56,336 bases of DNA from Chryseobacterium flavum (GTDB taxonomy: Bacteria; Bacteroidota; Bacteroidia; Flavobacteriales; Weeksellaceae): NCBI RefSeq assembly GCF_003385595.1, contig NZ_QNUE01000021.1, forward strand, positions 1 through 56,336, given 5' to 3'. This document shows positions 8,398-17,306 of this stretch, one piece after another (position 1 is the first letter of the stretch; every line of letters begins with the position of its first letter). The translations under genes were made by a program, and so were the position numbers. Under the pieces are notes generated by a model that ran no database searches, had not been told where the DNA came from, and saw only the letters and a list, made by a program, of their open reading frames with translations.

Positions 8398-8748
8398 ATG
8401 AAAACCTATAAAGTCATCATAATGATGCTTATACTGTCATTTTCATTATCTCCATGTTCTGTAAAAAGAAATATTCTTGATATTTTTGATATTCAATACA
8501 TCAGTGGCCTAAATAAAGTAAAAACAACATCCGCCCCGATTACAAACTGTGATGGTTCTGCAATAACCACCAGGTTTTCAGCTTCAAAGACGATTATAAG
8601 ATTAAGTGACAAAGATATTTTCCTTGCATGGCATGTACAAAGTAACAGAGAAAGGAATTTGTCATTTAATAAATACTCAGGCTATACTTCCGGAAACAGT
8701 CCTCCTAAATATATTTTATTTAAAAGACTCAGAATAAATTTGATATAG
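8398..8748 (+). CDS. Small predicted secreted or lipid-anchored protein
   Basis: I do not recognise this 116-residue product. From ATG 8398 it begins with a basic residue and a hydrophobic stretch (residues 5-16) followed by LSPCSVK, which may be a lipobox-like or signal-peptidase site, suggesting export. The rest has no motif I can name. An upstream GTG at 8308 and an ATG at 8377 are in frame, but the -7 element at 8364 and the signal-like N-terminus favour 8398. The DoxD-DoxA gene follows after 48 bases and may be cotranscribed. Confidence 0.5.
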   Translation: MKTYKVIIMMLILSFSLSPCSVKRNILDIFDIQYISGLNKVKTTSAPITNCDGSAITTRFSASKTIIRLSDKDIFLAWHVQSNRERNLSFNKYSGYTSGNSPPKYILFKRLRINLI

Positions 8749-8796
8749 TTTTAAAAATCAAATTCAATCAGTCTTTTACAATAATATTATATTTCA

Positions 8797-9810
8797 ATGA
8801 AACATACCATAAATGACCGGCCTTCCGATTTGGCCGGCTTATACACTTTATCTTTCCGTCTGGTTATTGGATGGACCTATTTTTCAGCCTTCTGGCGCAG
8901 ACTTATTCTTGAAAATAAATTAATTCCTGATGAAAAAGGATATATAGGAGAAAAGTTCAATCATTTTCTTCCGAATGCATTAGGAATAAAACCTGTTATC
9001 GAATATCTGGTTACTCATCCGGAAGCTTTACAACGTTCCATGATAACCTTTACAATTATTGAGGCTGTAGTAGGATTATTCATCATTCTAGGACTGTTTA
9101 CCAGACTGATGAGTATAGGGATCTTCAGTCTTGCTCTTGGAATTCTTCTGGGATCCGGCTGGCTTGGGACAACCTGCCTTGATGAATGGCAGATAGGAGT
9201 TCTGGGAGTAGCAGGAGGTTTTGTTTTGTACCTCACAGGGAGCGGCCCTTATTCTCTTGATTATTATTTCATACAAAAAAAGCAAGGTTTCACACAGCGA
9301 AAATGGTTTCAATGGCTGGGATCCGGGGTACTTCCTTTTTCAAAGCCTAAAACAATTGTATTAACAGGTTCCCTGTTTATTTTCGGGCTGACCCTTTATA
9401 CCAATCAATACTTTCATGGTGGGGTTTGGGGAAATCTGCATAATAAATCAATAAAACCTAACATTGAAATTTCTCAGGTTTCGCAGGATAATTCAGATCT
9501 TAAATTTGAAGTATACAGAACTGAAGGAGCAGATGTATACGGATCCTTCCTGATAGGAATTCAGCTCCTGGATCAAAATGGAAATATCCTGAAAGAATTC
9601 AATTATGAACAACTTTCTAAACTGTCTGGTGAGCATATTCAAAATCATTATGTAGCCAAAGTTAAGCCAGGAAAATACAGCCTGATTATTCCCCTGGGAG
9701 CCAGGGCAGACATTTCACTGGATATAAGTAATATCCTTCAAAAGCATACTATTCATACTTTAAAACTGATTGATATCAGTGGCATTGAATGGACAGCCAT
9801 AGTCAGATAA
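8797..9810 (+). CDS. DoxD-DoxA fusion (thiosulfate:quinone oxidoreductase-like)
   Basis: Residues 1 to about 165 form a DoxX/DoxD-type four-helix membrane domain with the FRLVIGWTYFSAFWRR start and the GSGWLGTTC motif. After a linker and another membrane helix (about 186-205), residues 210-337 match the DoxA-type periplasmic beta domain, starting at GGVWGNLHNKS. In Acidianus DoxD and DoxA are separate subunits of thiosulfate:quinone oxidoreductase; fused forms occur in Bacteroidota and are often annotated as quinol oxidase-like. No other sulfur-oxidation gene is nearby, so the substrate here is uncertain. Confidence 0.75.
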   Translation: MKHTINDRPSDLAGLYTLSFRLVIGWTYFSAFWRRLILENKLIPDEKGYIGEKFNHFLPNALGIKPVIEYLVTHPEALQRSMITFTIIEAVVGLFIILGLFTRLMSIGIFSLALGILLGSGWLGTTCLDEWQIGVLGVAGGFVLYLTGSGPYSLDYYFIQKKQGFTQRKWFQWLGSGVLPFSKPKTIVLTGSLFIFGLTLYTNQYFHGGVWGNLHNKSIKPNIEISQVSQDNSDLKFEVYRTEGADVYGSFLIGIQLLDQNGNILKEFNYEQLSKLSGEHIQNHYVAKVKPGKYSLIIPLGARADISLDISNILQKHTIHTLKLIDISGIEWTAIVR

Positions 9811-9870
9811 ATACAATGGTAAATATCAGGATATTAAAATCTCTTTTCCTGTTTTCAGGAAGAAATATAA

Positions 9871-9899
9871 AAGGGCTGCTGTTTTCTACAGCAGCCCTT
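9871..9899. terminator. Bidirectional terminator
   Basis: An 11-bp perfect stem AAGGGCTGCTG/CAGCAGCCCTT with a 7-base loop lies between the convergent genes ending at 9810 and 9959. The minus-strand exit reads TTTTATATTT. Confidence 0.8.
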
Positions 9900-9958
9900 A
9901 ATTTATAAGCTGTTCTTTTTGTAAATCCCGGGTAATATCACTTCGTTTATTTTGTTTT

Positions 9959-10552
9959 TCAGGAAAGACTCACTTTATATATACATGAGCTATCGGGATT
10001 GAGTTCCAGAACCCGTACTTCAAGTAAAACATCCAGTCCCATAGTATCACACACGCCTTGTATAAAGGGTTTTATAACCGGCCATTCCAACAGTTCTGCA
10101 ATTTCTAGACGCTGTGCAATTTTATGGTAGCGGTCAACTCCTTTTATCAATAATTCAATTTTATGGTCATTCAATTCTTTAAGTTCAAAACTATATTCGG
10201 GACTGGATGTAAAAACTGCCCCTATAAGTATTTTTGCCACTGCCGGAATCCCGGCATGCAAATCGGGTTTTGTATCTAAATTCTTTAAGGTCATTCTTGA
10301 TCCCAGATCATACATAAAGCTGCTTGAAAGTTCTTCTATAGCATCCTTACCATAAAGCCTTCCTGCCTGCTTAAGCATTCCTCCGTAGAATGCGCCTGTA
10401 ATATCGGAAAGACGCTGAACAAGCTCTGTGAAGGTAGCAGGGAAAAAATCTGAAATAATCTGCTCCCGATCCATTTCTGAAAGATAAACGTCATTTTTCC
10501 TGAAATCAGATAATGCCAAAAATGTTTCCGGCAATTGTAAATTATTATTCAT
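9959..10552 (-). CDS. Uncharacterised cytosolic protein, about 200 residues
   Basis: I do not recognise this 197-residue protein with confidence. It has no signal peptide or membrane segment. A helical N-terminal half (FTELVQRLSDITGAFYGGMLKQAGRLYGKDA) is followed by an alternating strand-helix half containing KIELLIKGVDRYHKIAQRLEI and a conserved-looking GVCDTMGLDV. The layout loosely resembles small ligand-binding sensor or L-2-amino-thiazoline-4-carboxylate hydrolase-like families, but no diagnostic residue decides it. It stands alone; about 390 bases of gene-free DNA lie upstream. Confidence 0.6.
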   Translation of the reverse strand: MNNNLQLPETFLALSDFRKNDVYLSEMDREQIISDFFPATFTELVQRLSDITGAFYGGMLKQAGRLYGKDAIEELSSSFMYDLGSRMTLKNLDTKPDLHAGIPAVAKILIGAVFTSSPEYSFELKELNDHKIELLIKGVDRYHKIAQRLEIAELLEWPVIKPFIQGVCDTMGLDVLLEVRVLELNPDSSCIYKVSLS

Positions 10553-10865
10553 GATAAAAGTTTTTAAAATATAGATTTTATAGCTCTGTAATAGTCAGTA
10601 CAATCCTTAAATAGTTTTAATGAATAAAAACAAAGGTCAAACAACAATGGCTGTGTAAAGTGTTTTCAGAGATGGGACAATCTTTCAGACTTGAGTATTT
10701 TACAATACCCGGTATATCTCCTTTGGAAAAAAGGATGTTGAAGAGGGAATTTATTCATATTTCTTTCATTTGTTACTGTAAAGCTATAAAAAAAATACAA
10801 ATTCTCCAATAAGTGATTTTATTTTATATGAAAAACTACTATCATTTATTATATCTATATATTAT
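10553..10865. other. Gene-poor A/T-rich intergenic stretch
   Basis: No convincing gene is visible here. A 46-codon plus-strand frame at 10672-10812 has no ribosome-site support or family resemblance and is treated as chance. The region includes the upstream control region of the gene at 10552 and the far downstream side of the efflux operon. Confidence 0.5.
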
Positions 10866-10892
10866 CAGGCGGTTAAATAATTTAACAGCCTG
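10866..10892. repeat. Near-perfect 27-bp palindrome
   Basis: Arms of 13 bases (CAGGCGGTTAAAT and its near-complement) flank one central base, with one mismatch. There is no T-run on either side, so it is not an ordinary intrinsic terminator. It lies just beyond the emrB terminator and may add to transcript end stability or be a protein-binding site. Confidence 0.5.
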
Positions 10893-10897
10893 ACTGG

Positions 10898-10928
10898 TAA
10901 AAAAATAACCTCCGGAAATCCGGAGGTT
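10898..10928 (-). terminator. Terminator of the efflux operon
   Basis: On the minus strand AACCTCCGG, a 4-base loop and CCGGAGGTT are followed by a T-rich tail, 14 bases after the emrB stop. The same stem core occurs at 20262-20283. Confidence 0.85.
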
Positions 10929-10941
10929 TGTCAATTAAATT

Positions 10942-12519
10942 TTAGTGCATGGCTTCACTCAAATCTATTTTTTCTTTGCTTTTTCTTTCTTTTATAAATA
11001 AGATAAACGGAATACATATCAGAAATATTACTCCCAGATAAAGAAATACATCCATATAGGACAATACAGTCGCCTGTTTTGTTACGGACAGGTCCAGCAT
11101 TTTATAAGCGGCATTCATTGCTGCATCAGGAGTCATTCCTTTCGCAATAAAGTTTGCTTTCAGAGCAGCCAGTCTTTGCTGAACATCAAAACTGTTTTCG
11201 TCCAGATGTGAAATCAGATTATTTCTGTATTTCTGGCCGGCATTGGCAATAAAGGTTGTAATCGCTGCAATCCCGAAAGATCCTCCAAGTTGTCTCATCA
11301 TTCCTGTGAAAGCTGCTCCCTGACCAATCTCCTGCCCTTTCAGTGTACTTAAGGACAGCGATGTGATTGGAATAAACAGTAATCCCAGCCCGGCTCCTCT
11401 TACGATCAGCATCCAGAAAAAAGCATCTTTACTTGTGTCCGGTGTCAGGATTTTATATCCCCAGAAACTATAGATAAAGAAGATGAATAATCCCAGGGAA
11501 ACCAAAATCTGCTGTTTCGCTCCTTTAGTAAGTAATCTTCCGATGATAGGCATCATAAAAGCTGTCGTTAAAGCTGCCGGAATCATTAAAGCTCCTGACT
11601 GGAGTGCCGTCCAGCCCAAAATACTCTGCGTATAAAGCGGAACTATGAATGTTGACCCATACAGCCCAAACCCTAATACAAATGACATCACCGTTCCGAT
11701 TCTTAAGTTTCCATTTTTCAATACCCTGAGTTCTACAATCGGGTATTTGAAGGTAAGCTCCCTCCAGAGGAATAATATAAATCCTAATATTGCAGCTACT
11801 GTAAAGGCTACGATCATTCCGCTCTCAAACCAGTCTTCTTCATGTCCTCTTTCCAGAATGAACTGTAATGAACCTACCGTTACAGCCAGTAAACCAATAC
11901 CAATCCAGTCGACATCTGAAACTTTACGCTTTTCAGCATATTTTGGACTTCTTACGAACTGCAGTGTCATTAAAGTGGCTGCAATTCCGATCGGGATATT
12001 AATATAAAATATATACGGCCAGCTGTAATTATCAACAATATATCCTCCAAGTGGCGGACCTAATGTAGGACCAATGATTACTCCCAGGCCATAAATAGCC
12101 TGAGCCATACTTCTCTTTTCAATCGGATAAGATTCCGTAATGATCGTCTGTGAGGTTACCAGTAAGGCTCCTCCTCCGATACCCTGCATCAATCTGAAGA
12201 AAACAAGTTCCCAGATATTGGTGGCATTTCCACATAAAAATGAAAATACCGTAAATATGATGATGGATGCCGCAAAGTAATTTCTACGTCCGAACTGCTG
12301 TGAAAGCCAGCTTGTCATCGGAACAATAATTACGTTCCCGATAGCATAAGCTGTAATCACCCAACCCACTTCTGAAAGCGTAGCTCCAAGATTCCCCTTC
12401 ATTTCATTCAGGGCAACATTGACAATCGTGGAGTCTACAATTTCAAGAAGGGCACAAAGGATAGCAGTAATCGTAATGATCACTCTCCGCGCTCCATATT
12501 CTACTAATGAATCTTGCAT
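10942..12519 (-). CDS. emrB: MFS drug exporter, DHA2 family (EmrB type)
   Basis: This 525-residue inner-membrane protein is a 14-helix proton-driven multidrug exporter of the EmrB/QacA family. The family motif LLEIVDSTIVNVALNEM is near the N-terminus and the motif C region GPTLGPPLGG lies at about residues 155-165. The frame extends upstream to a TTG at 12543, but ATG 12519 is preferred, since the protein then starts MQDSLVEYG like related exporters. It is the last gene of tetR-tolC-emrA-emrB and should pair with the adaptor and outer-membrane channel to expel drugs across both membranes. Confidence 0.93.
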   Translation of the reverse strand: MQDSLVEYGARRVIITITAILCALLEIVDSTIVNVALNEMKGNLGATLSEVGWVITAYAIGNVIIVPMTSWLSQQFGRRNYFAASIIIFTVFSFLCGNATNIWELVFFRLMQGIGGGALLVTSQTIITESYPIEKRSMAQAIYGLGVIIGPTLGPPLGGYIVDNYSWPYIFYINIPIGIAATLMTLQFVRSPKYAEKRKVSDVDWIGIGLLAVTVGSLQFILERGHEEDWFESGMIVAFTVAAILGFILFLWRELTFKYPIVELRVLKNGNLRIGTVMSFVLGFGLYGSTFIVPLYTQSILGWTALQSGALMIPAALTTAFMMPIIGRLLTKGAKQQILVSLGLFIFFIYSFWGYKILTPDTSKDAFFWMLIVRGAGLGLLFIPITSLSLSTLKGQEIGQGAAFTGMMRQLGGSFGIAAITTFIANAGQKYRNNLISHLDENSFDVQQRLAALKANFIAKGMTPDAAMNAAYKMLDLSVTKQATVLSYMDVFLYLGVIFLICIPFILFIKERKSKEKIDLSEAMH

Positions 12520-12656
12520 AGTTTTTTTGATGTGAAAAGGCAATTGTGAATTGTGTTACGCAAATGAATAGTAAATTTTAAACAGTATATCTGAATTGAC
12601 TGCAAAACTGACTCACATTGACAACAACATTCATTGACTTTTAACAATTTTAAATA

Positions 12657-13760
12657 TTATTTCAAAGCAACTTCTGCTTTCACATTCATTCCTGTTCTCA
12701 ATCTTTTTGCAATATTCTTGTCAAGATTTACAAAATCAATTTTTACAGGAAGCCTTTGAACTACTTTTACGAAATTACCACTCGCATTATCCGGAGGAAG
12801 AATAGAGAAAGTTGCTCCTGTAGCCGGAGAGAACGAGCTTACCACTCCTTCAAATTCTTTATCAGGAAAAGCATCAATTTCAATTTTCACCTTCTGGCCT
12901 TCAACCATTTTATCCACCTGTGTTTCCTTAAAGTTAGCCACTACCCATTTCTGGTCGTTTTTAACCAGAGCGAACAGCTGTGCTCCGGCCTGTAAGTATT
13001 GCCCGGCCTGCGTAGGAACTTTTCCGACATATCCGTCTTCGGGAGCCACAATAACAGTGTATGACAAGTTTAATCTGGCATTTTCAACATCTACCTCTCT
13101 TTGTTTAGCCACAGAACTTGCAACGCTGATCTGCTGAGAGCTTGCTGCTGTTTGGGATGAAGCAATATTTGTTTGCTGCGCAATCTGGTTTCTCTGATCA
13201 ATCAAAACCTGTAATTGTTTATCTGCAGACTGCTTTGCTGCCAGAGCCTGTTCATATTGCTGTTCTGTAATTGAATGATCCTTTACAAGGTTAGCATATC
13301 TTTTCAGGTCCTGAGAAGTTTTCCAAACGTTTACTTTTGCAGCTTCTATCTGTGCGTTTGCAGTTACAACTGCTGCTTCGGATGAACTGATGTTTTTTGA
13401 AGTGGCTGTAGTAGTAGCTTCCGCATTGGAAATATTACTTTTAGCAGTAGACAAAGCTGCCTGTGCCTGTTCAAGAGCCATTTTCTGATCTCTGTTATCT
13501 AAAATAACCAGTGTATCTCCTTTCTTCACAAACTGATTATCCTTTACTTTTACTTCTGCTACATATCCTGAAACTTTAGAAATGACAGGGGCCATATTTG
13601 ATGCAATTTGGGCATCATCTGTTTCCTCGTGATATTGTCCGTAAGTATATGCTCTGTAACCATAGATTCCTCCTCCGATTACTACCGCTGCTAAAATGAT
13701 TGGAAAAACTAAACTTTTTTTCTTTTTAGGTTCAGCTGCCTGTGTATTATTATTTTCCAT
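12657..13760 (-). CDS. emrA: HlyD-family membrane fusion protein (EmrA type)
   Basis: The 367-residue periplasmic adaptor has one N-terminal membrane anchor (residues about 17-34 after a lysine cluster), then a lipoyl half-motif (VSGYVAEVKVKDNQFVKKGD), a long Ala/Gln/Ser-rich coiled-coil hairpin (about 75-215), the second lipoyl half (IVAPEDGYVGKVP) and a beta-barrel domain. It links the inner-membrane EmrB exporter to the TolC channel. It lies 17 bases after tolC and 137 bases before the emrB ATG in the same operon. Confidence 0.93.
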   Translation of the reverse strand: MENNNTQAAEPKKKKSLVFPIILAAVVIGGGIYGYRAYTYGQYHEETDDAQIASNMAPVISKVSGYVAEVKVKDNQFVKKGDTLVILDNRDQKMALEQAQAALSTAKSNISNAEATTTATSKNISSSEAAVVTANAQIEAAKVNVWKTSQDLKRYANLVKDHSITEQQYEQALAAKQSADKQLQVLIDQRNQIAQQTNIASSQTAASSQQISVASSVAKQREVDVENARLNLSYTVIVAPEDGYVGKVPTQAGQYLQAGAQLFALVKNDQKWVVANFKETQVDKMVEGQKVKIEIDAFPDKEFEGVVSSFSPATGATFSILPPDNASGNFVKVVQRLPVKIDFVNLDKNIAKRLRTGMNVKAEVALK

Positions 13761-13777
13761 TTTGGGTTTCGATCTGA

Positions 13778-15094
13778 TTATTTAATTGTTAAAGTTCCTG
13801 TTGTCTGTAATAGTTTTCTATATGCCAGGGCTGCATCTGCTTTTGCATTGATTACCCCTACGTTTGCTGCAATCTGAGCGGCATCAGCATCCAGTAGTTC
13901 CGTCATGGTAGCAAGTCCGTTGTCATATTTGTTCTTTGTAATCCTGTAATTTTCATTGGCCTGCTCTGCAGACTTTTCAAAGACGGCAATTCTCTTTTTT
14001 GAATAGTCTGTGTTCTGGTATTCTCTGTTGACCTCCAGCTTAATATTGTCATTTAATAATTCATCTGTAGCAGCCAGTTGCTTTTCCCTGGCCTGGGATT
14101 GTTTTAAAGATGAATTTTCTTTCCATATATTTGATAAATTATAAGAAATTCCCACTCCTACATTCACTGCGTTGTATACTGTAAGAAATTTAGGAATATC
14201 TGCTGCAACATAACCTCCGGTAAAAGCTATTGATGGAAGGTTTTCTGCTTTGGCTGCTTTGGTCCCCAACTCTGCTGCTTTTCTTTGCTGAACCAATGCC
14301 TGCAGATCTTTACGGTTTTCTTTAGCTTCATTCACATAGAAATCAACGGGCTTTACTTCTGAACCTTCTTCAATATAGTTTTCATCAATTTCAAGCTCTG
14401 TTGTTTCCGGAAGACCCAGCAATAAATCCATATTGATATTGGCGATATTGTAATTATTTTTTGCTTCCAGCAACTGAAGCTCAATATTTGAGGTCTGAAG
14501 GTTTGCCTTTAACCGGTCATTTCTTGCTATTAACCCATTATTCTCCATTTTAAGGAATGTCTCATCTCTTTTCTGGGAAGCAGCCAGGTTCTCTTCAAAT
14601 ACTTTAATAGATTGGTTTGCTTTAAACAGGTTATTGTAAGCCTGCGCTACATTATATGCAATTGCAATCTTATCATTTTCAGTGCTCAATTTAGAAGCTT
14701 CTACCAGGTATTTTGCAGACTGAATACCATATTTGATTCTACCGCCACTGTAAATCGGTACGCTAAGATTAGCAGAACCGTAAAGAACCTGATGTATTTC
14801 CGGTCCACCTGCACCGGGAGAAACACCGGGAAGCTTGATATCAACATTTGGTTTCATCGGAAGATACATATAGCTTCCGGAAACCTTTAGCTCAGGAAGC
14901 TGTCTGTTTTTTGCCTCCAGGAGATCAGCGGTAGCCTCCTCAATCTTGGCGGCATCAATCTTAAGATTCTTGCTATTCTGGATTCCCAGTTGTACAGCTT
15001 CGTCAAGAGTAAGTGTCCTTTTCTCCTGAGCATTTGCATTTGCTATTCCTATGAATAATGATAATGCAATCACTGAGTTATTTATTCTCTTCAT
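13778..15094 (-). CDS. tolC: TolC-family outer-membrane efflux channel
   Basis: A 438-residue outer-membrane channel of type I secretion and tripartite efflux systems. A signal peptide (residues 1-22, ending ANANAQ) precedes two outer-membrane efflux protein repeats of long helices and strands; TLDEAVQLGIQNSKNLK is the typical opening helix. The start overlaps the 3' end of tetR by 17 bases, so it is read in the same transcript. It should pair with the adaptor and exporter encoded directly downstream. Confidence 0.92.
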   Translation of the reverse strand: MKRINNSVIALSLFIGIANANAQEKRTLTLDEAVQLGIQNSKNLKIDAAKIEEATADLLEAKNRQLPELKVSGSYMYLPMKPNVDIKLPGVSPGAGGPEIHQVLYGSANLSVPIYSGGRIKYGIQSAKYLVEASKLSTENDKIAIAYNVAQAYNNLFKANQSIKVFEENLAASQKRDETFLKMENNGLIARNDRLKANLQTSNIELQLLEAKNNYNIANINMDLLLGLPETTELEIDENYIEEGSEVKPVDFYVNEAKENRKDLQALVQQRKAAELGTKAAKAENLPSIAFTGGYVAADIPKFLTVYNAVNVGVGISYNLSNIWKENSSLKQSQAREKQLAATDELLNDNIKLEVNREYQNTDYSKKRIAVFEKSAEQANENYRITKNKYDNGLATMTELLDADAAQIAANVGVINAKADAALAYRKLLQTTGTLTIK

Positions 15095-15704
15095 AACCTA
15101 AAAGGTCTTTTAGTAAATATTTTATATGTTTATTAAGTTCTGTATAGTACTTTTCATCAAAGACGTCATCCTCCTCTGTATCATTAAGAAACTCCTTGTA
15201 CATTTCTTTTGCATTTGACGCGTAAAACAATGTACCGCTTATGGTTGCATGAAGAAGGTAAATTGGAGGATTTTTTGTAAAAATTCCTTTTTTAAGACCA
15301 CTTTCAAGAACCTGAGAATACATAGAGATGAATCCCATTTTGGTCTGCTTCAGGAATTCTACAATCTGCGGGTTTTCTGTATGAAGCTGTTCCCGTTGCA
15401 TAATCCTGTAAAAACACTTATGATTCCTTACCCTTCCTGAAAACTGATCTACGATTTTTTCGATTTTCTGCCATTCATTAATATCAGTTCTTTCTAAAAT
15501 GTCTTTTGAAAAAAACTGTCCTTCATTCATTCTGTATTCAACCAGCTTTTCATAAAGCTTTTCTTTAGAGCCAAAATAGTAAGAGATCATTGAAATGTTC
15601 ACATTTGCGGCTTTGGATATTTCTCTTGTAGAAGTTCCGTCAAAACCCTTTTCAGCAAAAAGTTTTTCCGCAGCAAATAATATATTTTCTTCTTTTGAAA
15701 CCAT
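15078..15704 (-). CDS. TetR-family repressor of the efflux operon
   Basis: The 208-residue protein has the TetR helix-turn-helix at its N-terminus (FAAEKLFAEKGFDGTSTREISKAANVNISMISYYFGSKE region) and a helical ligand-binding domain after it. The frame is open up to a TTG at 15755, but the promoter found at 15726-15755 puts transcription start downstream of that, so ATG 15704 is chosen. As first gene of the operon with an operator over its own promoter, it probably represses itself and the tolC-emrA-emrB genes until a drug binds. Confidence 0.9.
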   Translation of the reverse strand: MVSKEENILFAAEKLFAEKGFDGTSTREISKAANVNISMISYYFGSKEKLYEKLVEYRMNEGQFFSKDILERTDINEWQKIEKIVDQFSGRVRNHKCFYRIMQREQLHTENPQIVEFLKQTKMGFISMYSQVLESGLKKGIFTKNPPIYLLHATISGTLFYASNAKEMYKEFLNDTEEDDVFDEKYYTELNKHIKYLLKDLLGYEENK

Positions 15705-15725
15705 ATCATTTCTATTTTCAGGGCG

Positions 15726-15755
15726 CAAATTTACACAAGTTTTAAATAAAATCAA
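15726..15755 (-). promoter_or_regulatory. Promoter of tetR-tolC-emrA-emrB
   Basis: On the minus strand TTG (15755-15753), 19 bases and TAAATTTG (15733-15726) fit the Bacteroidota vegetative consensus TTG-N17-20-TAnnTTTG exactly. The predicted transcript starts near 15719, about 15 bases before the tetR ATG. Confidence 0.75.
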
Positions 15756-15771
15756 ACGATTGATTGATTTT
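15748..15771. promoter_or_regulatory. Candidate TetR operator
   Basis: Perfect 8-bp arms AAAATCAA and TTGATTTT flank an 8-bp spacer. The palindrome covers the -33 element of the tetR promoter, where a bound repressor would block RNA polymerase. Binding by this TetR protein is inferred from position. Confidence 0.6.
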
Positions 15772-15910
15772 TTAATATAGATTTAATTTATCGGATTTAT
15801 AAGGCTGTCTCTATAAACTGACCAGGCCTAAAATCAAGACAAAATTAAAACAGGGAAAATACAGTAAATTGCTAAAAAGAGATCATTAAACAGCAACCTG
15901 AATATACTGT

Positions 15911-15937
15911 AAAAAAAACTCTGGTCAGGAACCAGAG
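15911..15937 (-). terminator. Terminator of holB
   Basis: On the minus strand CTCTGGT, a 5-base loop and ACCAGAG are followed by eight T's, immediately after the holB stop codon. Confidence 0.85.
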
Positions 15938-15938
15938 C

Positions 15939-17057
15939 TTATGAGTTTTTATGAATATATCTTGATAATTTAATACCAAGATCAGTCCATACAATTCTGG
16001 GGTTTCCATTTCTGGTAAGATGCAGATCAGCTGTACTGATCTCTTCCAAAATGCTTTCGATGTTTGCCCCACTGATAAATTTTGAAAATCCGGTCCAGTT
16101 GAAACCGTTGGCATTTATTTTCTTATACACAAGGTTCTCTGACTGATAATTCTGCAGCAATGCCAATCTGAAAATTTCAGAACAGTAATTCAAAAAATTC
16201 TTCTGTTTCTCCCGGTTCCAACCTGCTATTTCCCTTGCCCAGAAAATAATACTTTTTAAATATTCCGGTTTTTTCTTCACCATAAAAGCATCGCGAACCC
16301 ACTGCACAAAAAGTTTCTCAAATTCGTTTGTTTTATCCCCTGAATTCAGGAGTTTGACGGCTTCATTGAGATCTCCCTGTGCCTCATGAATAATTTCCCT
16401 GACTTTTTCTTCAGTAACAGAAAAATTACTTTTCATATAATGTTCAAGATCTTCATCATTAATCCTTGGAACTTCTACAACCTGTGTTCTGGAAAGAATA
16501 GTCGGAAGAATATCATTTGTATTTTCTGCTGTAAGAAGAATAATCGTCTTTGCAGGTGGCTCTTCGAGAAATTTCAGAAATTTGTTTGAAGCGGCAATAT
16601 TCATTTTATCAGCCCTCCATACAATCAGAATTTTTGTACCCCCTTCAAAACTTTTCAAAGAAAACTTCTGGTTCTGATCATCTACCTCATCAGCCGAAAT
16701 AAAAAGTTGTTTATTTTCGGATTCAAGAAAGGCAGTCCAGTCGTCATAACTTGCATATGGAGATGCCAGAATCATTTCCCTGAACTCTTCAAATTTATTT
16801 TTACTCAGAGAATTTTTGTTATCCGTAAAAACAGGAAAACTGAAATGCAGATCCAGGTGATTAAGGTGCTCCACTTTAGATGCAGCATGCTCATTTTCCC
16901 GGCTTAGGATTTCCCTGGCGTAAGCCAGCACCATAGGTAATGTCCCATATCCTTCTTTTCCGACAAAAAGCTGGGCATGACTCACTCTGTTTTCAGCGAT
17001 ACTTTCCTGAAGAAGTTTTTTAAGGTTTTGCTGTCCGGCTATGTTCTCCCAATTCAT
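15939..17057 (-). CDS. holB: DNA polymerase III subunit delta'
   Basis: The delta' subunit is the stator of the clamp loader that places the sliding clamp on DNA. The 372-residue protein has the AAA+ layout: N-terminal NWENIAGQQNLKKLLQ, a degenerate P-loop (VGKEGYGT) as expected for a subunit that does not hydrolyse ATP, and the sensor/SRC-like region ILLTAENTNDILPTILSRTQVV with Thr in place of the usual Cys. The C-terminal half is helical. It stands alone with its own terminator. Confidence 0.88.
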   Translation of the reverse strand: MNWENIAGQQNLKKLLQESIAENRVSHAQLFVGKEGYGTLPMVLAYAREILSRENEHAASKVEHLNHLDLHFSFPVFTDNKNSLSKNKFEEFREMILASPYASYDDWTAFLESENKQLFISADEVDDQNQKFSLKSFEGGTKILIVWRADKMNIAASNKFLKFLEEPPAKTIILLTAENTNDILPTILSRTQVVEVPRINDEDLEHYMKSNFSVTEEKVREIIHEAQGDLNEAVKLLNSGDKTNEFEKLFVQWVRDAFMVKKKPEYLKSIIFWAREIAGWNREKQKNFLNYCSEIFRLALLQNYQSENLVYKKINANGFNWTGFSKFISGANIESILEEISTADLHLTRNGNPRIVWTDLGIKLSRYIHKNS

Positions 17058-17306
17058 GTCTCAAAGATAAAAAAACTGAAGAAGAATTTAAGTCTAAATT
17101 TATGAATAATCAATTTTGAAATAAAACCCTCACAGATATTTGGCAGAATACGGATAATCTCACAGGCAGAGTAAATTGTTAATCATAAAAAAGGACATAA
17201 CTATTCATGAACCCTCGTGATACAGGCCTTAACAAACTTTAACCACATATAATTTTTACAATTCATTAATATTTAAGATATTTGCGCATTGTTTTAAAAA
17301 GAAAGA

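Noticed and set aside
10672..10812. 46-codon plus-strand frame in the gap before the efflux operon
   Set aside because: A/T-driven composition, no family resemblance, no promoter or coupling; most likely chance.
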